DNA from: 13-2-20CM-68-14 sp051955535
GTDB taxonomy: Bacteria; Actinomycetota; Thermoleophilia; Gaiellales; Gaiellaceae
Length of the DNA: 64,000 bases
NCBI GenBank assembly: GCA_051955535.1
Contig: JBQCGP010000075.1
Span: 1-64,000, forward strand
Direction of reading: 5' to 3'
The notes below the pieces were generated by a model that was given only the letters and a program-made list of their open reading frames with translations, did no database searches and had not been told where the DNA came from. Shown in pieces: positions 15,282-23,944 of the stretch; within the stretch, counting starts at the first letter, position 1; every line of letters starts with the position of its first letter. The position numbers and the translations under genes were made by a program.

Positions 15282-16592
15282 ATGGAGAGATGGATGCGGA
15301 TGTTGGCCTCGCGCCGTCAGCCGCCTGGGCGCCTTGGTTTCAGGGGGTCCCGCTGGACTGCGCGTGTCCGGCTGCCGACCTTGGCGTTCCTAGCCGTGCT
15401 TGGGCCGGGACTCGTGAGTGGCTTCGCGGACAACGACGCTGGGGGAATCACGACCTACTCAGTCGTCGGTGCGCAATTCGGTTACGCGCTGCTGTGGGTA
15501 GTGCTCGCGAGCATGATCGCTCTCTTCGTGACCCAGGAGGTCGGTGCCCGCCTGGGGCTCGCGACTGGGCGCGGCCTGCTCGATCTCGTCCGGGAGGGTT
15601 TCGGAATCCGTTGGGCTGCGCTCGCCATTGTGACGATGCTTGTCGCGAACCTTGGAACCACGCTTGCCGAGTTCGCCGGCATCGGCGCGGCGCTGTCGCT
15701 GTTTGGGGTGCCGGTCGCAGTCTCGGTGGTCGTCTCGGTGACAGTGGTCGGCCTGTTGCTCTCCCGCGCTGGGTTCCTGCGCGTCCAGTACGTCTTCCTT
15801 GCGGTCGGAGCAGGCGTCTCGGTCTGTTACGTGCTCTCAGCGGTTCTCGCCAAGCCCGACTGGGGCAAGAGCGCGAGGTATCTGGTAGCCCCGCACGGAC
15901 ACGTCAGCTCTGCGTATCTACTAGCCGTCGTCGCGACGGTGGGGACGACGATCACACCTTGGGGCCAGGCGTTCATTCAGTCCTACTCCGCCGACAAGCG
16001 GCTCACACCCGAACACCTCCGCACTTCGCGGTTCGATGTCGCACTCGGCTCGTTCCTGACCAACTCGATCGCGGCCTTCATCATGATCGCCGCCGCGGCG
16101 ACGCTGTGGGCACACGGCGAGCGCAGCATCCCTGATGCCGCCGCCGCGGCGAAGGCACTCGGCCCCCTCGCTGGCCACGCCGCAGAAACGGTCTTCGCGC
16201 TCGGCCTGCTCGGCGCCGCCTTCCTAGGGCTCGGCGTGGTGCCGTTGACCAGCTCCTATGCGACGACCGAAGCGCTCGGCTTGGAGCGCGGACTCGACCT
16301 CCGACCCCGGCAGGCGCCCGCGTTCTACGGGCTGCTCGCGTTCTTCCTCGGTGCGGCTGCGGTGCTCGTGCTGATCCCGGGCCTTCCCCTGATCCACGTC
16401 ATGTTTCTCGCTCAGGTTGTAAACGGGCTGCTGCTGCCGATCATCCTCGTCTTCGTGATGCTACTCAGTCGCCGCCGAGGGCTCCTCGGCGAGCTCAGCA
16501 GCGGCCCTGCGCTTTCCTTGGCCGGCTGGCTTGTCACCGTGGTCGTCAGCGCGATGTCGATCGCGCTCGTAGTCACCTACCTGCTGCCGTGA
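15282..16592 (+). CDS. Nramp-family divalent cation transporter (possible Mg2+ type)
   Basis: 436 residues with about 11 transmembrane helices. TM1 has the Nramp G-P-G-L-V-S-G-F-A-D-N-D-A-G-G pattern, where the usual D-P-G-N is D-A-G-G (D52 kept, Asn lost). The TM6 site that is normally M-P-H is T-P-W-G-Q near residue 225, so the soft-metal-binding methionine is missing. Loss of that Met is known in Nramp-related Mg2+ transporters (NRMT). Three in-frame ATGs (15282, 15294, 15300) are close; GGAGAG at 15284 favours one of the later two. The next gene overlaps the stop by 4 bp and encodes an MgtE-like sensor. Confidence 0.85.
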   Translation: MERWMRMLASRRQPPGRLGFRGSRWTARVRLPTLAFLAVLGPGLVSGFADNDAGGITTYSVVGAQFGYALLWVVLASMIALFVTQEVGARLGLATGRGLLDLVREGFGIRWAALAIVTMLVANLGTTLAEFAGIGAALSLFGVPVAVSVVVSVTVVGLLLSRAGFLRVQYVFLAVGAGVSVCYVLSAVLAKPDWGKSARYLVAPHGHVSSAYLLAVVATVGTTITPWGQAFIQSYSADKRLTPEHLRTSRFDVALGSFLTNSIAAFIMIAAAATLWAHGERSIPDAAAAAKALGPLAGHAAETVFALGLLGAAFLGLGVVPLTSSYATTEALGLERGLDLRPRQAPAFYGLLAFFLGAAAVLVLIPGLPLIHVMFLAQVVNGLLLPIILVFVMLLSRRRGLLGELSSGPALSLAGWLVTVVVSAMSIALVVTYLLP

Positions 16593-17842
16593 GTGTCGCC
16601 CCAGCCATCCTGCACCTCTCGCTCGTCACCAGCGGCGAGCTGACTGACTCCAATGGTCACAAGCTCGGCCGCATCGAGGACCTGGTGGTGCGGCTGAGCG
16701 AGGAGTACCCGCCGATCAGCGGCGCGGTGGCCAAGGTCGCGGGGAGGCTGGTCTTCGTGCCGGCAGAGCAGATCGGTGAGATCGAGCACGGCCGCATCAC
16801 GCTCATCAAGGCACGGCTCGACCTGCAGCCATTCGAGCGCAGAGAAGGCGAACTACTGCTGCGCGAGGACCTGCTCGACCGGCAGCTGATCAACGTCGAG
16901 GGTGCGCGGCTGGTGCGCGCGAACGAAATCGAGATCGCCCGTGTCGGAGGCTGGTGGCGGGTCGTCGGGATCGACATCAACCCGCAGAGCCTGTTGCGGC
17001 GCCTCCTGCCGCGCGCGGTCGCGCCGAGGGTCGGCGTCTCGAACTTCATCGACTGGGCGAGCCTCGAGCCGTTCACCGGCCACATCCCGACCATCCGGCT
17101 GCGCTTACCGCACCCAAAGCTCGCCCGTCTCCACCCCGCAGAGCTCGCCGACCTCGTCGAGGCCGCACCGCACGGACAGGGCGAAGAGATCATCGCGGCC
17201 GTCCAGCACGATCCCGAACTGGAGGCCGATCTATTCGAGGAGCTCGGGGACGAGCACCAGCTCGAGTTTGCGGAAGACCGGGACGATCTCGAGCTCGCCG
17301 ACCTGGTCGCCCGCATGGAGACCGACGACGCCGCCGACCTGATAGCCCAGCTCGACGATGACCGCCGTGCTCACATTCTCGAGCTGCTCCCGCACGTACA
17401 ACGGCGCCGGCTTCGCAGCCTGCTCGGCTACGAACCGCTCACGGCGGGGGGGCTGATGAGCCCTGAGTTCGTCGTCGTCTACACCCAGGCAACCCGGCAG
17501 GAGGCGCTCGAGCGCGTTCGGCGCGCCGCGGCCCCGTCCGACGCTCTTGCCTGGGTCTTCGTGATCAATACGCACCGCCGTTACCGCGGCGCCGTCTCCC
17601 TGCCCGACCTCGTCCGCGCCGAGGCCGAGACCCGCGTCACGGAGCTGATCAAGCACAGCCGGAGCGTCACCACCGACGCCGACCTCGACGAGATCGTCCG
17701 CGCCATGACCGACTACGATCTCACGGTCGTCCCCGTCCTCGACAACGGTGAGCATCCGATCGGGATCATCACCGTCGACGACGTTCTCGAACTGATCGCG
17801 CCGCCGCCCGGGCGCGGCTTCAACATCTTCGGCGGTTCCTGA
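16589..17842 (+). CDS. Soluble PRC-barrel / MgtE_N / CBS-pair protein, probable partner of the Nramp-family transporter
   Basis: 417 residues and no membrane segment. Residues 1-150 contain PRC-barrel-like repeats (S-N-G-H-K-L-G-R-I-E-D-L-V-V-R-L and V-E-G-A-R-L-V-R-A-N). Residues about 165-285 are an MgtE_N right-handed helical domain (L-H-P-A-E-L-A-D-L-V-E, E-T-D-D-A-A-D-L-I-A-Q-L, I-L-E-L-L-P). Residues about 290-410 are a CBS pair (G-G-L-M-S-P-E-F-V, V-V-P-V-L-D, P-I-G-I-I-T-V-D-D-V). In MgtE this cytosolic part senses Mg2+ and gates the pore; here it is detached from an MgtE pore. GTG at 16589 overlaps the transporter stop (GTGA). Confidence 0.85.
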   Translation: MSVAPAILHLSLVTSGELTDSNGHKLGRIEDLVVRLSEEYPPISGAVAKVAGRLVFVPAEQIGEIEHGRITLIKARLDLQPFERREGELLLREDLLDRQLINVEGARLVRANEIEIARVGGWWRVVGIDINPQSLLRRLLPRAVAPRVGVSNFIDWASLEPFTGHIPTIRLRLPHPKLARLHPAELADLVEAAPHGQGEEIIAAVQHDPELEADLFEELGDEHQLEFAEDRDDLELADLVARMETDDAADLIAQLDDDRRAHILELLPHVQRRRLRSLLGYEPLTAGGLMSPEFVVVYTQATRQEALERVRRAAAPSDALAWVFVINTHRRYRGAVSLPDLVRAEAETRVTELIKHSRSVTTDADLDEIVRAMTDYDLTVVPVLDNGEHPIGIITVDDVLELIAPPPGRGFNIFGGS

Positions 17843-17911
17843 CTCTAGAAGCGGTCGCGGCGCTTCGAGAACGGACGCGAGAGGGGTTGAGCATCGCGCC
17901 GGCACCGCCGG

Positions 17912-18035
17912 CGGACACGGGGATGTCCACCTTTCGCGGCGTTTCCCGCCGCTTACCTCCTAACCCGGCGCGGGGCTATCGGGTTAGGAGGTAAGGGCCG
18001 GGAAAACGCCGCAAAAGGTGGACATTGCTTGTCCG
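17912..18035. repeat. Long imperfect palindrome (about 45-bp arms), MITE- or REP-like
   Basis: Left arm 17923-17967 and right arm 17980-18025 are near-perfect inverted copies around a 12-nt GC-rich centre, with a few mismatches and one gap. Outer CGGACA (17912) and TGTCCG (18030) extend the symmetry. It lies in the intergenic region after the MgtE_N-CBS gene. Partial relatives are at 14896-14973 and about 19893-19938. No open frame or obvious target-site duplication is visible. Confidence 0.75.
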
Positions 18036-18336
18036 ACAAATGGCTGGACTTGTGGCCCTTACGAGATCGGGCACCAGCTCCTGATCCTCATGCGCGTAGC
18101 TGATGAAAGCAGAGGCCACGCGGGAGAGCTGACGAGGCAGCGACTACTGGGCTTCCTCGGCGAGCGTGCGTTTACGGTAAGCGCGCACTACGGCGGCGCT
18201 GTCTCTTAATCCCTCAACCCGCTGAGCTGCCTGAGGCGTTACCAGTCTTGGTTGAATCCAACGCCTTCGAGGAGTTAGAAGACGGACAGCGTCTACCGGC
18301 GCGACGACTAGCCTCCGACCGAGAGGGACTGGGGAG

Positions 18337-19797
18337 GTGAGCGTTCCGTTCGCACATACTGCTCGCCGATCGTCGCGCCGCTTCGCGCTCGGGAGTCTCG
18401 GAGCGGCGGCGCTGCTGACCAGCTCAGGCTTGGCGGCAACCTCCCCTTCAGGCGCGGGACCTGCGAAGGGCTCCTCGCCGCCCCCGCTCGTCCTCTCCGC
18501 GGGCCTTTCGGCCATGGAGATCGCCGCCGGCTACTTTCACACCTGCGCGGTCACGAGCGCGGGCGGGGTCAAGTGCTGGGGCGGCAACGACTGGGGCCAG
18601 CTCGGCGACAGAACGACCACCGAGCGCCACACTCCGGTTGACGTCTCCGGGCTGGCGAGCGGCGCGGCCGCGATTGCCGCCGGCTACGGCCACACCTGCG
18701 CGCTCACGAGCGCCGGCGGGGTTAAGTGCTGGGGCGGCGACGGCTCCGGCGAGCTCGGCGACGGGATGACCACCGACCGCCACGCCCAGGTCGCCGTCTC
18801 CGGGCTGGCGAGCGGCGTGGTCGCGATTTCTGCCGGCTACGGCCACACCTGCGCGCTCACGAGCGCGGGCGGGGTCGAGTGCTGGGGCGGCAACGGCGCC
18901 GGCGAGCTCGGCGACGGGACGACCACCGACCGCCACACCCCGGTTGACGTCTTCGGCCTGGCGAGCGGCGTGGCCGCGATTGCGGCCGCCGGCGGCGACC
19001 ACACCTGCGCGCTCACGAGCGCCGGCGGGGTCGAGTGCTGGGGGGACAACGACGCCGGCCAGCTCGGCGACGGGACGACCACCGAGCGCCACACTCCGGT
19101 TGATGTCTCCGGGCTGGTGAGCGGTGTGGTCGCGATTGCCGCCGGCTACGGCCACACCTGCGCGCTCACGAGTGCGGGCGAGGTCGAGTGCTGGGGCGAC
19201 AACGAGCGCGGCCAACTCGGCGACGGAACGACCACCGACCGCCACACTCCGGTTGACGTCTCCGGGCTGGCGAGCGGCGTGGTCGCGATTGCCGCCGGCG
19301 GCGGCAACCACACCTGCGCGCTCACGAGTGCGGGCGGGGTCGAGTGCTGGGGCCTCAACGACGCCGGCCAGCTCGGCGACGGAACGACCACCGAGCGCCA
19401 CACTCCGGTTGACGTCTCCGGCCTGGCGAGCGGCGCGGTCGCGATTTCCGCCGGCTACGACCACACGTGCGCGCTCACGAGGGCCGCCGGGGTCGAGTGC
19501 TGGGGGAACAACGAGCGCGGCCAACTCGGCGACGGGACGACCACCGACCGCCATAGGCCGGTTGAGGTGATCGGCGCACCTCCACCCTGCATCGTCCCCA
19601 ACGTGATCGGCAAGCTGCTCCCGAAGGCGAAGGCGAGGATCGTCAAGGCCAATTGTCGGGTCGGCACAGTGACGAAGAAGCCCTCGAAGGTGAAGCAGAA
19701 GGGGCGCGTGCTCGCGCAGCAACCGCGGGCGGGCAAGAAGCTCAAGAACGGTGCCACGGTGAACCTAACCGCCGGAAAAGGACCGAAAGAGAAGTAG
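18337..19797 (+). CDS. Secreted RCC1-repeat protein with C-terminal PASTA domain
   Basis: 486 residues from GTG at 18337. The N-terminus is a signal peptide with paired arginines (R-R-S-S-R-R-F-A-L-G, then an Ala/Leu/Gly stretch), Tat-like but not perfect. Seven about 51-residue RCC1 repeats follow, each with H-T-C-A-L-T-S-A-G, V-x-C-W-G, G-Q-L-G-D-G-T-T-T and P-V-D-V, enough for one seven-bladed propeller. Two cysteines per repeat suggest disulfides outside the cell. The C-terminal about 70 residues are a PASTA domain (V-P-N-V-I-G-K-L-L-P-K-A-K, V-L-A-Q-Q-P-R-A-G), which elsewhere binds muropeptides or wall. Cell wall-bound extracellular propeller is the likely picture. Confidence 0.85.
   Translation: MSVPFAHTARRSSRRFALGSLGAAALLTSSGLAATSPSGAGPAKGSSPPPLVLSAGLSAMEIAAGYFHTCAVTSAGGVKCWGGNDWGQLGDRTTTERHTPVDVSGLASGAAAIAAGYGHTCALTSAGGVKCWGGDGSGELGDGMTTDRHAQVAVSGLASGVVAISAGYGHTCALTSAGGVECWGGNGAGELGDGTTTDRHTPVDVFGLASGVAAIAAAGGDHTCALTSAGGVECWGDNDAGQLGDGTTTERHTPVDVSGLVSGVVAIAAGYGHTCALTSAGEVECWGDNERGQLGDGTTTDRHTPVDVSGLASGVVAIAAGGGNHTCALTSAGGVECWGLNDAGQLGDGTTTERHTPVDVSGLASGAVAISAGYDHTCALTRAAGVECWGNNERGQLGDGTTTDRHRPVEVIGAPPPCIVPNVIGKLLPKAKARIVKANCRVGTVTKKPSKVKQKGRVLAQQPRAGKKLKNGATVNLTAGKGPKEK
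18526..19560 (+). repeat. Seven tandem about 153-159-bp coding repeats
   Basis: The RCC1 units are nearly identical at DNA level. Long exact words such as CACACCTGCGCGCTCACGAG and GACGGGACGACCACCGA recur, which indicates recent tandem duplication or homogenisation and a risk of assembly collapse. Confidence 0.8.
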
Positions 19798-19892
19798 CCC
19801 GCGGCTGCGCTCGGCGATGGCGTCGGTGCTGCCGGGGATCTATGACTTGCCGGAAGCCCCTCGTCAACTGGTTTGTCGCGGTCTCACGGCTA

Positions 19893-19938
19893 GTGCAGTT
19901 TTCGGGGCCGCTATCTCCTCTCCCGGCGCGGGGCTATC
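19893..19938. repeat. Degenerate relic of the long palindromic repeat
   Basis: Central part CTCCT-CTCCCGGCGCGGGGCTATC matches the palindrome centre at 17956-17980 with a few changes; the flanking arms are mostly lost. It ends about 10 bp before tRNA-Glu. Confidence 0.4.
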
Positions 19939-19948
19939 CTGCCCCTGA

Positions 19949-20021
19949 GCCCCCGTCGACTAGCGGCCTAGGTCACAGCCCTTTCAAGGCTGTAGCACGG
20001 GTTCGAATCCCGTCGGGGGCA
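19949..20021 (+). tRNA. tRNA-Glu(UUC)
   Basis: Acceptor GCCCCCG/CGGGGGC plus A; anticodon stem CAGCC/GGCTG around C-T-T-T-C-A-A (anticodon TTC); T-arm ACGGG-TTCGAAT-CCCGT. All arms pair. Confidence 0.93.
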
Positions 20022-20081
20022 TCGACCGCCCTCAATACCCGGGTCTAGACAGCGCTCCAGCAGAGGTCTAGCCTCGCCCGC

Positions 20082-23000
20082 ATGGCCCGAGGTCTGCACC
20101 GGCTCGGTCTGCTTACCGCGAGGTGGAGGTGGGTCGTGCTCGGCACGTGGATCGTGGGCATCGCCGCCCTCGTCTCCCTCGCGCACGGCTTCGGCAGCAA
20201 CACCAGTAACAACCTGCGGCTGCCCGGGACCAACAGCCAGGCCGCGACAGACCTCCTCGCGTCGCGGTTCCCGCCGCAGCAGAACGGCAGCAACCCGCTG
20301 GTGTTCCACACGCAGACCGGGAAGGTCACCGATGCGAGCGAGAAGCAGGCGATCGAGGCCTCCTACAAGCAGCTGAAGAAGCTCCCGCACGTCGCGAGCG
20401 TGGTCGATCCCTTCTCCCAGCAGGGCGCTGCCCAGATCAGCAAGGACAAGACGACGGCCTTCATCCCGGTCCTGCTCGACGTCGGCGGCTCCGACCTCAC
20501 GCAGGAGATCGCCCAGAGCGTCCTCGACGCCGGCAACCCCGGCGTGAACGCGGGGATGCAGGTCGCGGTCGGCGGTTCGGTGGGCAGCGAGCTCTCCGAG
20601 CCCGACAGCGAGAGCAGCGAGGTCGTCGGCCTGGTCGCAGCGACGATCATCCTCGCGTTCACGTTCGGGACGCTCGTGGCGATGGGCCTTCCGATCATCT
20701 CGGCGGTGTTCGGCCTGGTCGCAGGGTTGTCGCTGATCACGCTCCTCGGCCACGTGGCCACTGTCCCGTCGATCGGCCCCACGATCGCGACGATGATCGG
20801 CCTCGGCGTCGGCATCGACTACGCGCTCTTCCTCGTCACGCGCCACCGCGACAACCGCAAGCACGGGATGGAGCTGCACGAGTCGATCGCGATGGCGGTC
20901 GCCACGTCAGGAAGCGCGATCGTCTTCGCCGGGTCGACCGTCGTGATCGCGCTGCTCGCGCTTTTGGTCGCAGGGATCCCGCTGGTGACGGCGCTCGGCT
21001 ACTCGGCGGCCGTGGCGGTCGTGACCGCGGTGCTCGCCGCCCTGACGCTCCTGCCGGCGGTGCTCGCGCTCGTTGGGCCGCACATCGAGTCGCTTCACGT
21101 CCCGGCCTTTCTCCGTCCCTCGCCGAAGGATCTCGAGGGTGGGTTCTGGGGCGGGTGGGCGCGCGCCCTGACGACGCGCCCGTGGTGGGCGATTCTCGGC
21201 GTCTTCGCGCTGCTGATCCCGCTGATCGTCCCGTTCTTCTCGCTGAACCTCGGCCAGGAGGACATCGGAGCCACGCCGAAGTCGACCACCGAGCGCCAGG
21301 CCTACGACCTGATGGCCGCCGGCTACGGCGTCGGCTATAACGGCCCACTGCTCGTCGCGGTCAAGCTCGCGACCCCACCGAAGCCGAGCAGCGAGTACAC
21401 GAGCCAGAACCAGCAGGCACAGAGCCTGCAGAAGCAGCTCGAGCAGGAGCAAAAGCAGGGCAAGAGCCAGCAGCAGCAGCTCACGACCCAGGCGAACACG
21501 CTGAACGCTCAGAGCGCGCAGCTGACTGCGCAGCAGCAGGGGCTCGAGCAGCAGCAGGGGAGCCTCGAGGCCCAGCAGGCGGAGCTCGAGCGGCAGGCGA
21601 AAGCCGACACCCAGGAGCAGACGCAGCTCCAGGCCTCCGCAAACAAGCTCGAGGCAGAGCAGGTGGCCCTGAACAAGCAGATCGCGGGGACGGGCTCGCA
21701 GGCGCGAAAGATCGTCAGCGACGGCGCCAAGACGACCAAGCAGCTGACGTCCGTCCTGAAGAAGCTGACGAAAAACCAGGCCGAGCAGCGGAAGGTCGAG
21801 GCGCAGATCGAGCACACGAAGAGCCCGAGCCAGAAAGCCAAGCTCGAGGCCAAGCTCAACTCTCTCCAGAAAGCGGAGACGAAGCTCGAGAATCAGCTCA
21901 CGAAGCTCGTCCAGGAAGACCAGGCAAACCGCGAGGCCTCCCAGACGCTGCTCACCCAGGCGAAGAACCTGCGCGAGCAGGAGGTCAGCGTCGCGAACCG
22001 CGCGATCTCCCTCGCCGGGCAGGCCGCCTCGCTCGCGACCGGTGCGGTCGGTCTTGTGAAGCAGAAGCAGGCGCTCGTCCAGGATGCGGCCAACCTGCAA
22101 GTCCAGGCGGCCAAGTTGCAGACGCAGGCGGCGAACCTCCAGACCCAGGCCGCGCAGCTGCAGACCCAGCAAGTGAAGCTCCAGAACCAGCAGCAGAGCG
22201 CTCAGAGCCAGCAGAAGCAGGCCGAGCAGCTGAAGACCGATATCACGAATGAGCTCACGAAAGCCGGCGGCGATCCGCGCGGCACCGATCCCCAACTCGT
22301 GAACCTCCAGGACGCGCTCGGCGGCACCGAAGGGGTCCAAGTCGTGTCGCCGCCGCGGATCAACAAGCCGGGCAACGCCGCGACATTCAGCGTGATCGCG
22401 ACCACGGCCCCCGCGGCGCCCGCCACGGCAGATCTCGTGAAGACGCTACGCACGTACACCATCCCGCAGGCGACGCAGGGAACGGACCTCACGGCTTACG
22501 TCGGCGGGCAGACGGCGAGCTACGTCGACCTCGCCAGCGGGATCTCGTCCCGGCTCGCCCTGGTGATCGCCGTCGTGATCGGCCTCAGCTTCTGCATCCT
22601 GCTGGCCGCCTTCCGCTCGTTCCTCTTCGCCGCGCAAGCGGCCGTCGCGAACGTGCTGTCGGTGACGGCGTCGTTCGGCGTGCTCACTGCCGTCTTCCAG
22701 AAGGGCTGGGGTCTGAGCCTCGTCGGCCTCCACACGGCGAACGGCACCGTCCCGATCGCGAGCTACGTACCGCTGATGATGTTCGCGGTCCTGTTCGGGC
22801 TCTCGATGGACTACCAGGTGTTCCTGGTCTCGCGGATCGAGCAGCACCGCGCCGAGACCGAGACCGACCGCGATGCGATCCGCCGTGGACTGGCCAGCGG
22901 CGCGCGCGTGATCGTGGCGGCGGCGCTGATCATGATCTCGGTCTTCGGCAGCTTCGTGCTGAATGCCGACCCGACGGTGAAGCAGTTCGGCGTCGGCCTC

Positions 23001-23195
23001 TCCGTGGGAGTGGCGCTCGCCGCGGTGTGCGTGCTGGTGTTCGCGCCGGCTGTGTTGGTCCTCGCCGGCCGCGGCGTTTGGTGGCTGCCGTCCTGGCTCG
23101 ACCGGACCCTGCCCCATGTGGACGTTGAGGGCGCCGGCGCGCAGGCAGAGGCGCCGGTCGACGCGGTGCCGTCCGGCACAACGGCCGGCTCCTGA
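20082..23195 (+). CDS. MMPL/RND-family exporter with long Gln-rich coiled-coil insertion
   Basis: 1037 residues. An N-terminal TM helix is followed by a periplasmic-type domain and TM2-6 (I-G-L-G-V-G-I-D-Y-A-L-F-L-V-T-R-H-R is the MMPL TM4 hallmark). The second half repeats this with L-F-G-L-S-M-D-Y-Q-V-F-L-V-S-R-I. MMPL proteins are proton-driven exporters of lipids or hydrophobic compounds. Between TM7 and TM8, residues about 435-730 form an uninterrupted Q/K/E/L-rich coiled coil, almost a third of the protein and absent from typical MMPL members. ATG at 20082 follows tRNA-Glu by 60 bp; no adaptor gene is adjacent. Confidence 0.88.
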   Translation: MARGLHRLGLLTARWRWVVLGTWIVGIAALVSLAHGFGSNTSNNLRLPGTNSQAATDLLASRFPPQQNGSNPLVFHTQTGKVTDASEKQAIEASYKQLKKLPHVASVVDPFSQQGAAQISKDKTTAFIPVLLDVGGSDLTQEIAQSVLDAGNPGVNAGMQVAVGGSVGSELSEPDSESSEVVGLVAATIILAFTFGTLVAMGLPIISAVFGLVAGLSLITLLGHVATVPSIGPTIATMIGLGVGIDYALFLVTRHRDNRKHGMELHESIAMAVATSGSAIVFAGSTVVIALLALLVAGIPLVTALGYSAAVAVVTAVLAALTLLPAVLALVGPHIESLHVPAFLRPSPKDLEGGFWGGWARALTTRPWWAILGVFALLIPLIVPFFSLNLGQEDIGATPKSTTERQAYDLMAAGYGVGYNGPLLVAVKLATPPKPSSEYTSQNQQAQSLQKQLEQEQKQGKSQQQQLTTQANTLNAQSAQLTAQQQGLEQQQGSLEAQQAELERQAKADTQEQTQLQASANKLEAEQVALNKQIAGTGSQARKIVSDGAKTTKQLTSVLKKLTKNQAEQRKVEAQIEHTKSPSQKAKLEAKLNSLQKAETKLENQLTKLVQEDQANREASQTLLTQAKNLREQEVSVANRAISLAGQAASLATGAVGLVKQKQALVQDAANLQVQAAKLQTQAANLQTQAAQLQTQQVKLQNQQQSAQSQQKQAEQLKTDITNELTKAGGDPRGTDPQLVNLQDALGGTEGVQVVSPPRINKPGNAATFSVIATTAPAAPATADLVKTLRTYTIPQATQGTDLTAYVGGQTASYVDLASGISSRLALVIAVVIGLSFCILLAAFRSFLFAAQAAVANVLSVTASFGVLTAVFQKGWGLSLVGLHTANGTVPIASYVPLMMFAVLFGLSMDYQVFLVSRIEQHRAETETDRDAIRRGLASGARVIVAAALIMISVFGSFVLNADPTVKQFGVGLSVGVALAAVCVLVFAPAVLVLAGRGVWWLPSWLDRTLPHVDVEGAGAQAEAPVDAVPSGTTAGS

Positions 23196-23226
23196 GCCGT
23201 CTGCTTCCGCTTCAATGAGCCTCAAC

Positions 23227-23299
23227 GGGCCGGTAGCTCAGTTGGTAGAGCAGGGGACTTTTAATCCCAAGGTCGCAGGTTCGATCCCTGCCCGGCCCA
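23227..23299 (+). tRNA. tRNA-Lys(UUU)
   Basis: Acceptor GGGCCGG/CCGGCCC plus A; D-arm TAGCTCAGTTGGTAGAGCA; anticodon loop C-T-T-T-T-A-A (anticodon TTT); T-arm GCAGG-TTCGATC-CCTGC. It sits 31 bp after the MMPL gene. A 3' fragment of a similar tRNA is at 36876-36919. Confidence 0.93.
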
Positions 23300-23401
23300 T
23301 TTACAGAATTCGCCGCAAATAGGCATCTCCTCTGAATCGAGCTCTGTTCCGACTTCCGGCGAGAGCAGACGCTGCGGCAGCGCCTGCTCTCGCGATTGCT
23401 G

Positions 23402-23860
23402 CTAGCGACGCAGCCGCAGCGGGGCGGAGTCGTATCTCATTGCGAGACGTCCGAGCGTGAGCGCGGCAAGCAGCAGTCCGAAGTCGCGCAGCGCGATGTC
23501 GTAGTAGCCCGAGTAGGTGAGCAGGTTGATGACGATGCCGGCGAGCCAAGCCGCGACGAGGAATGCCCCGTAGCGTGGCTTCAGTGCGACCACCAGCCCG
23601 GCGATGATCTCGACGATGCCGACGAACAGCATGAAGCTGTGTCCGGTGCCGGGCATCAGCCGGTTGATCCAGGGAGCCAGGTACTTCTCCCAATCGACCA
23701 TGCCGTTGAAGTACTTGTCGAGCCCGAATGCGATCGGGGCGACGGTGAACGTAATCCGCAGAAACGTGAACGCCTGGTAGGCGGGATCGGTTCGCAGCGA
23801 GCCCGCGGTCGGGGAAGTCTCGTGCACGCTCGCCTTTCCTTGATGTGTCGTTGTTGCCAT
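23402..23860 (-). CDS. DoxX-like small membrane protein
   Basis: 152 residues with four hydrophobic segments. It resembles DoxX/SURF4-like proteins (F-L-R-I-T-F-T-V-A-P-I-A-F-G-L-D-K-Y-F near the first helix, F-V-G-I-V-E-I-I-A-G in the second). The N-terminal about 30 residues are hydrophilic. Some relatives act with thiol or redox enzymes; no such partner is adjacent. It follows the Usp gene on the same strand by about 80 bp and may share its transcript. Confidence 0.75.
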   Translation of the reverse strand: MATTTHQGKASVHETSPTAGSLRTDPAYQAFTFLRITFTVAPIAFGLDKYFNGMVDWEKYLAPWINRLMPGTGHSFMLFVGIVEIIAGLVVALKPRYGAFLVAAWLAGIVINLLTYSGYYDIALRDFGLLLAALTLGRLAMRYDSAPLRLRR

Positions 23861-23944
23861 GCAACTCCTCCGTTCGAATCGATGAGGCCTCGACGTCCGC
23901 AGCGACGCTCGGTGCCCGGTCCTTACGTCTTTGCGCGAGCGAGG

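Noticed and set aside
18526..19560. Regularly spaced repeats, considered as a CRISPR-like array
   Set aside because: Units are about 153 bp, coding and in frame, without short repeat/spacer structure or cas genes.
18448..19722. 424-residue minus-strand frame opposite the RCC1 gene
   Set aside because: Antisense of tandem repeats in high-GC DNA gives long open frames; the plus strand has the RCC1 and PASTA motifs.
20907..22340. Long Leu/Arg-rich minus-strand open frame opposite the MMPL coiled coil
   Set aside because: It is the mirror of the Gln/Leu-rich coding repeat; there is no start signal or family, and the plus-strand gene is certain.
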